64,000 nucleotides of DNA. It comes from Echinococcus granulosus. Lineage: Eukaryota; Platyhelminthes; Cestoda; Cyclophyllidea; Taeniidae. Below the pieces are notes generated by a model. The model saw nothing but the letters and a program-made list of their open reading frames with translations. It made no database searches and was not told the origin of the DNA. The stretch spans positions 492,910-556,909 of the forward strand of contig NW_020170420.1 of the NCBI RefSeq assembly GCF_000524195.1. Direction: 5' to 3'. Shown piece by piece: positions 59,601-64,000 of the stretch. Position 1 is the stretch's first letter; each line of letters starts with the position of its first letter. The position numbers and the translations under genes are program-made.

Positions 59601-62600
59601 TTACTATTCGGGAAGGAGATCCCCCGAAATTGCGTCGGCTTTTGGTAAACGTCTCTGTCTTGAGGACTGGAGGTGACCGAATTCAAGATGTCCTAACTGT
59701 TGGCAATACTGGCATGGAATGAGTGAAATAAGAGTGTCAAATGAGCTGACACCTCGGGTAGGAAAGAGTAATAAAGTGGGAAGTAGGGATGGATACTCAA
59801 CACAACTCCATGAAACCATCTTTAGACGTAAGAAGTGGAGTAGTTGTAGAACACCGACCAGTAGACGGAAAGGAAACGTGATCACTGGATCCATTGAATA
59901 TGGTCAGGTTCAACTACCTTCTCCTCTTGATAAAGAAGTAAAAGATGATTTTTGTTCCTGTCTATCAGATGCCATAGATATATTTGATTACCTTGCAATA
60001 ACTGAAACAAAGGGGCGCTCAAATCACCCCGGTCCCTCACGATTCAACCTCCATGTTGGTGGAGCGAGTCCTACCTGTATTATCTGTTATTAGTCTCTCA
60101 GGCCTCCCGAACATAATAAGCTTACCCATCTAAAGATGGAAGAAGTGGACAGACGGAGGGAACTGATTACCGTACCACCTACTTAGGGTGTTCCAGAATC
60201 ACTGCCTTGGAAGGTAGAGGAAGTGTGAGTACCTGAAGGTTGAAGAACCTGGCGTTGGCAGCACGAGCCATAGCCCTGGCTAGAAGTGTCTTTCCACACC
60301 CCGGAGGGCCGTAGAAGAGGACCCCCTTGGGCGCGCGAAAGAGCCGTGAACGCGGCAAAAGGTAAGTCGAAGCGCGGAAGGGCAAGATGACGGAGTCCCG
60401 CAGGTCGGCCACCACTTCCTCCAGGCCTCCAATACTGGACCAGGACGTTTCCAGCGTTGACGTGTCCACTAGGCTCACTGCGATGCACACCTCATAGTCG
60501 GTGAGTTTGGGCAAGGGACTGATCCGAAGGGCTTTGATAACCTCCATTGCCTATGAGTGTTAAGAGATCAGAATGGTTGAATCGTTCAGGTAAATATTCT
60601 CTTTAGGTGCCTTTAGTTCCTAAATATGGAGGAAAAAATGGCGCCAACTATTGGCAGTTCAAATCCGATCCGAGTGACCAAGTGATACGTATTTTCGTGT
60701 CAAACACAGCACGGACACTCAATGATGTAAAGTTTCATCAGTAAACCGCAAGTTCTTGTTCCACCTGATCGGGAGCAGAGAATCCTCTTGCACAGATGTG
60801 ATGCACCCGGTATTCTGCTACTGGACACACCGCACCCTCTCAAAATGCTATCCATCAACAAATGGGATGTGAGACAGCCGCGTCGACCAAGTCGAGTGAC
60901 TCGCCTCGTAAAGCAAAAAAGGTGGAAGCGGTGAAATCTATCAGGTATTAGAAAACACGACAGTGTCACGTATGTCACACCAGTCCACCGACGCGCATCT
61001 CCACGACCTGTGATGCAGTCATGGGAACAAAGTGGTGGGCATGTGAACAATCCCCAGGGGCTTACATTATGTTGTACCAAAAACTGAGCTAACCTCCTTG
61101 ATCATTTGACATTTCACTCCTGAGAAATGGTTAATAACCAATTTTGACGATGATCGGAATTCGGTGGGACCAAAAAGCGTGGAGAATGGGTCATTCAATC
61201 CACGGGCTACGCAGATTTCGGTCGGTAAACTCAAATGGCCTTCAACACTCGTTGAGCGTTAATTCAACTCGTTCTGTGACTGGCATTGACTGCCTGATTT
61301 TAGGGTCGGAAGTGGAAGTGGTCACAGGCCTTTGGAAAAAAATCACATAAATAAGTAAATCATGCCACACTTGACACACATTTTGGATTACACTTTATAT
61401 CGCCAGTTCACCTCCTCAAGTGGTCAAAGGATGGGAAGATCACATCGTCCGGTTTGAAATTCTCCCCACCCTCTACCCTCGAAAAGGGACAGAACATCTC
61501 CGGCTCTATAGATTGCTACTTCATAAATGGGTTTTAGGGTGAACCAACCACCCTCTTTGGGCTATAAACTCTCGTCTTGCAAGAAGCAGCTGCTTTCTTG
61601 GTTCATGGAAGAAATATTTCGCTACATTATTCAAATACGTGCACTCGCTTCCAATTCTTCCAAAAGCAGGGCAAAACATGGATGAACGAACTAACTTTTT
61701 TTAGGTACTATTACCCGGTGGTGATATTTATCTGCGCAAATTCAAACAACTTTCGCGATTTCAGTTACAAGGAGTGGATTATGCAACTGATTTAACAATG
61801 CCGATGCCTGGAAACAAATGTGAGGAGAATAGTCTATTGGGACAAGGGTGTGGTAGTCTAATGACCGCGCCTACAACAATCCCTAGGTGCGTCGAGAAGG
61901 CAAGGAAGGAGTTACCCTAATTAAAGCCAGGCACGAATGGTCAAGCCTTCCAGCAGAATCTGAAAGCCTTAAACCCCAAAGAAGTGGGGTGAATAGGCAG
62001 TCGACAGCTCTTCATTCGACAATGCAATGGTGATGATGCAATTCGCCACTGGCACTCCTCCCAAGACGTAGACACTCGGTTACAGTGGAAGGACGTCTAT
62101 TACCAAAGGTGGACAAATTAGTAGTTAGGAGGGGTCAAATCTTCTTACAAGCCACGGCGCATTCAAAATCCAAAAACTCAAACTGTTCAGTAATAGAGTG
62201 CCACAAGGTAAATTGGATTAGACGCTCCCAAGGTGGCAATAGAAAACACAACCGGATTAGAGGTGAAGGGCGGATTGCCTTTGCGGTTGTGGAGTGGAAG
62301 CTAGGCCAGCGCTTTAAGACCGGGCCGGTGGAACAAACAATTCGCTTGACGCACTGTTGCCGTTCAGTGCAACCCCGCACGATGACGTGCACGCCCCTAA
62401 AATAGAACTGTTCCACCGCCTGAGGAAATGAAATTTTTTTTCCAGCTAAGAAGAAGGAACTAGGGTACTACTAGTGTACAAAGCTAGCCCTAATTAATTC
62501 AGAGGAGACGGAGAAAATGCTAATGATGCACAAGAGAGGGCGGTTATCGCTTCATCCAGGTAAATTATCAAGTTTTGTACTACACCCCTATTTAGTATTG

Positions 62601-63586
62601 CACAACTGTCGAGAGGATATTTTGAGCATCTGAGTACTAATTTCATGACCACAAAATTATACACCTAGAAAAGTGCAAATAAAAAACTATGTAGAACCCA
62701 TTGTTCGTGTGCAAAACATTCGTGTCAAACAACCACACGGTAGGAGAAATGCTCACCACAGCTCAGTGGAGTATCCGCAGCTCGATAGTTTGGGAAATCA
62801 ACTTTTGGAAATGGGTCAGCCTAGTGACCTCACTAACCTGACCCCACAGATGCATAAGTAGCAAGACTTTCAAATGATGGACAAGAAGTTGCTTCTCCCC
62901 TAGAGCAAAGAACAGGTTTGCAAAGCGACCCAATTTATTCCAAAATTAGCGTTAAACGGTTATACAGAGAGGGCCCGCTACTTATTGCTTTCTAGTAGCA
63001 TGTCCCGAAGCGGAAAATCGATTCTGTGGGAGGAGATTGAGATGGGAAGCCGCTCAACAAATCGACAGAGTGGGATAACACTCTACAACCTCCATACCCT
63101 CATTCGCAATCATTTCCTAAATGGTGAAATCTGAAGGTTTATACTACTTAATTCGCAGTAGTACCCCCACAAGTCAATTGGCGCCGGACAACATTCAACT
63201 TGGCTGATGAGTTGTGTCTTACATTCGTAATAACTAGCTAAACAAAGAGGGGTTTTGAACTTAGCTCTAAAGCTGATTTAAAATGCAGGGAATTGGAGGT
63301 TAAAAGGAAAAATCATCACAAGACATCAAACCCTGTCTATTCAATTCACCCCCAGATCTGGTGGCTCAGAGCTACAAGGGAAGAAGGGGAACTGACACTC
63401 AGCCCATTTTGGTCGAATGTATCAGTAGAACGGTAATTTGAGAAAAGGGAATTAAAAATACCGACCCACCTTCTTCCTCGCGGCCTTCTTCTCCTTCGAT
63501 GTGGGATTGAGTTGGTCGATGAGGTAGTACAAGAAGATCATGCTACCGACAAGGGACAAGGGGGGAATGGTGAGCCGCAGAAACCT
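50560..63586 (-). CDS. ATAD1/Msp1-type AAA ATPase (mitochondrial and peroxisomal outer-membrane extractase)
   Basis: In its family this enzyme uses ATP to pull mislocalised tail-anchored proteins from the mitochondrial outer membrane and peroxisomes. Six exons: 63586-63470, 60550-60233, 56959-56851, 54782-54604, 54560-54295 and 50686-50560, all GT..AG and phase-matched, giving about 371 visible residues (human ATAD1 has 361). In order: a hydrophobic segment with SMIFLYYLI and DQLNPT; the linker LTDYEVCIA; Walker A GPPGCGKT (visible residues 120-127); pore loop MWYGES; Walker B IIFIDEID with Asp179/Glu180; sensor 1 GATN; paired Arg fingers LRRLP; sensor-2 GLSGSDL; and a C-terminal helix ending MDGLD-stop. 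All catalytic residues are present. The first exon, with the start Met and about 15-20 residues, is not confirmed and may lie beyond the window. Convergent with the four-TM gene. Confidence 0.93.
51359..51373. repeat. Poly-G tract (15 G)
   Basis: Homopolymer of 15 G in the intron between the last two ATAD1 exons. Its length is likely to be unreliable in the assembly. Confidence 0.8.
54295..54560 (-). CDS. ATAD1 exon with C-terminal AAA lid
   Basis: Encodes [56 protein letters not shown], then a low-complexity [12 protein letters not shown] insert. The sensor-2/lid motif GLSGSDL is intact. The Gly/Ser insert sits where human ATAD1 has its own short acidic linker. Acceptor TACTGGTAG, donor GTGAGT, phase 2 out. 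Confidence 0.95.
54604..54782 (-). CDS. ATAD1 exon with sensor 1 and arginine fingers
   Basis: Its first two bases complete the Asp of IDEID. Encodes [19 protein letters not shown], then [19 protein letters not shown] and RRLPYK. Acceptor AACCTCTAG, donor GTGAGT. The 43-nt intron that follows is by far the shortest in the window. Confidence 0.95.
55317..55327. repeat. Poly-C tract (11 C)
   Basis: Short homopolymer within the ATAD1 intron between the Walker B and sensor-1 exons. Confidence 0.7.
56542..56583. repeat. GATA/GGAT-type microsatellite
   Basis: Imperfect run of GATA, GGATA and GGATG units (AGATAGATAGGTGGATAGGG and onward), about 40 bp, in an ATAD1 intron. Confidence 0.6.
56851..56959 (-). 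CDS. ATAD1 exon with pore loop and Walker B
   Basis: Encodes [18 protein letters not shown], then [13 protein letters not shown]. It contains the aromatic substrate-gripping pore loop (W-Y-G-E-S) and the Walker B acidic pair. Acceptor CTACTTGTAG, donor GTAAGC, phase 0 to 1. Confidence 0.95.
57000..59367. other. ATAD1 intron, no further feature seen
   Basis: Intronic DNA between the Walker A and Walker B exons of ATAD1. Apart from simple repeats, no splice-flanked coding exon is recognised. Confidence 0.45.
57497..57512. repeat. Short (TG)n tract
   Basis: A pure run of TG dinucleotides in an ATAD1 intron; no function inferred. Confidence 0.6.
59500..59680 (-). other. Candidate unassigned exon inside an ATAD1 intron
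   Basis: An open minus-strand frame with coding-like, highly charged composition: [20 protein letters not shown], then [19 protein letters not shown] and [13 protein letters not shown], predicted helical or coiled coil. Possible acceptors are GGTCACCTCCAG or TTCCCGAATAG, and possible donors are GTGTTA or GTGAAG. It cannot belong to the ATAD1 core, because it would split the AAA domain between FFNLQ and NMWYGES. It may be an exon of a nested gene, a pseudogene fragment, or chance. Confidence 0.3.
60233..60550 (-). CDS. ATAD1 exon with linker and Walker A
   Basis: A 318-nt phase 0/0 exon. Encodes [60 protein letters not shown] and ends ARFFNLQ. The Ile-Gly-Gly-Leu motif marks the start of the AAA core, and the P-loop Lys-Thr pair is intact. 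Confidence 0.95.
60551..63469. other. ATAD1 intron 1 of the visible set
   Basis: A 2.9-kb intron from donor GTGGGT at 63,469 to acceptor CACTCATAG at 60,551. No other gene or repeat family was recognised in it. Confidence 0.6.
63470..63586 (-). CDS. ATAD1 exon with transmembrane anchor
   Basis: Acceptor CTCCTTTGCAG, donor GTGGGT, phase 0/0. Encodes [19 protein letters not shown], then [20 protein letters not shown]. It aligns with the single N-terminal membrane helix and the 'D-x-x-P-T-x-K-x-K' motif of ATAD1. The acceptor shows that a coding exon lies further upstream. Confidence 0.88.
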
Positions 63587-63801
63587 CTGCAAAGGAGAGC
63601 GAGTGGGGGGATGGTGTGATAACAGATGTGGTGGTAGCGTTGAAGAACTACGTGGAACACTTTCTTGTGATAAGCCATGTGGCTCTACTCAAGTCGCCTA
63701 TCCCATGAGTCTCGAAACTCTATGGCATAAGCACTGCATGCGTCTGTCGGGGACAATCTCGGGCATGGTGTTTCGTGCCCAAGCTCCAAACAGTCATTCA
63801 C

Positions 63802-63822
63802 TTCTCTAATTAGTATGTCCCT
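63802..63822 (-). other. Possible 21-nt ATAD1 micro-exon
   Basis: After a good acceptor (CACCGTTTCCACAG) the frame reads RDILIRE to a GTGAAT donor, phase 0/0. Joined to the next exon it gives a stretch resembling the region just before the membrane helix of ATAD1. The support is phase plus weak similarity only. Confidence 0.28.
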
Positions 63823-64000
63823 CTGTGGAAACGGTGAAGACAGCATACATGATCGCAAAGTTGACAAACACTAGATGGCAAGACTTGAAGACTGTCCTAG
63901 GACAGTTCGGCCGCACCGACAAATCTCCCCATCCCAAAGCTTCCCAAATGCTAGTTAAAAGCTGACAAGTGCAGAGGACTAAGTCCAAAAATAAGTGTAC

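Noticed and set aside
59719..60093. 124-codon plus-strand open frame in an ATAD1 intron
   Set aside because: No family signal and no splice or UTR structure; considered possible but unsupported.
1..64000. tRNA, rRNA, CRISPR arrays, bacterial operons or prophage features
   Set aside because: I looked for tRNA B-box (GGTTCGA-type) with matching A-box, regular spacer arrays and Shine-Dalgarno-led gene runs and found none; exon structure is plainly eukaryotic.

Overview
This is a eukaryotic, almost certainly metazoan, draft-scaffold window. It holds three spliced protein-coding genes separated by long introns and repeat-rich DNA, plus one assembly gap of exactly 100 N. All exon calls come from reading both strands for GT..AG boundaries, phase continuity and protein-family motifs. 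Nothing bacterial (operons, CRISPR, IS elements) is present. The source is most likely a parasitic flatworm, perhaps a tapeworm. The hints are multi-kilobase introns next to a 43-nt intron, 3' splice sites directly upstream of first ATGs (as with 5'-UTR introns or spliced-leader trans-splicing), and moderate base composition. This taxonomic reading is inference.

Layout. (1) Positions 1-13,500 have no confidently placed gene. They hold a degenerate tandem repeat (about 550-995) and a striking composite tandem array (about 2,285-8,860), in which diverged ~350-bp monomers are nested in ~1.6-2.2 kb higher-order units. Copies of a separate interspersed repeat with a GC-rich palindromic core also occur here. 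(2) Positions 13,552-38,163, minus strand: a large Rho guanine-nucleotide exchange factor gene of the ephexin type (NGEF/ARHGEF5/15/16/19/26 family). I assembled 16 phase-compatible exons: a threonine-rich N-terminal region, a DH domain and a PH domain carrying a large insertion. The C-terminal end, including the SH3 domain expected in the family, was not found. (3) Positions 38,200-46,100: no gene seen, one interspersed repeat cluster. (4) Positions 46,117-48,027, plus strand: a 626-aa four-transmembrane protein in one coding exon, with a C-terminal PPxY motif. It resembles the CD20-like/ENTREP (FAM189) group and is preceded by a start-stop ATG-TGA. (5) Positions 50,560-63,586 (possibly 63,822), minus strand: an ATAD1/Msp1-type AAA ATPase, essentially complete from its transmembrane segment to the stop codon, in six exons. 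The first exon is probably outside the window.

The three genes have unrelated expected roles: Rho GTPase activation and actin signalling, endosomal membrane/ubiquitin-ligase adaptor, and extraction of mislocalised tail-anchored proteins from mitochondria and peroxisomes. The GEF and the four-TM gene are divergent; the four-TM gene and ATAD1 are convergent. I see no multi-gene 'system'. The most noteworthy items are the nested satellite-like array, the repeated K-T(n)-[L/V]-R motif in the GEF N-terminus, the large PH insertion, and a few candidate unassigned exons.
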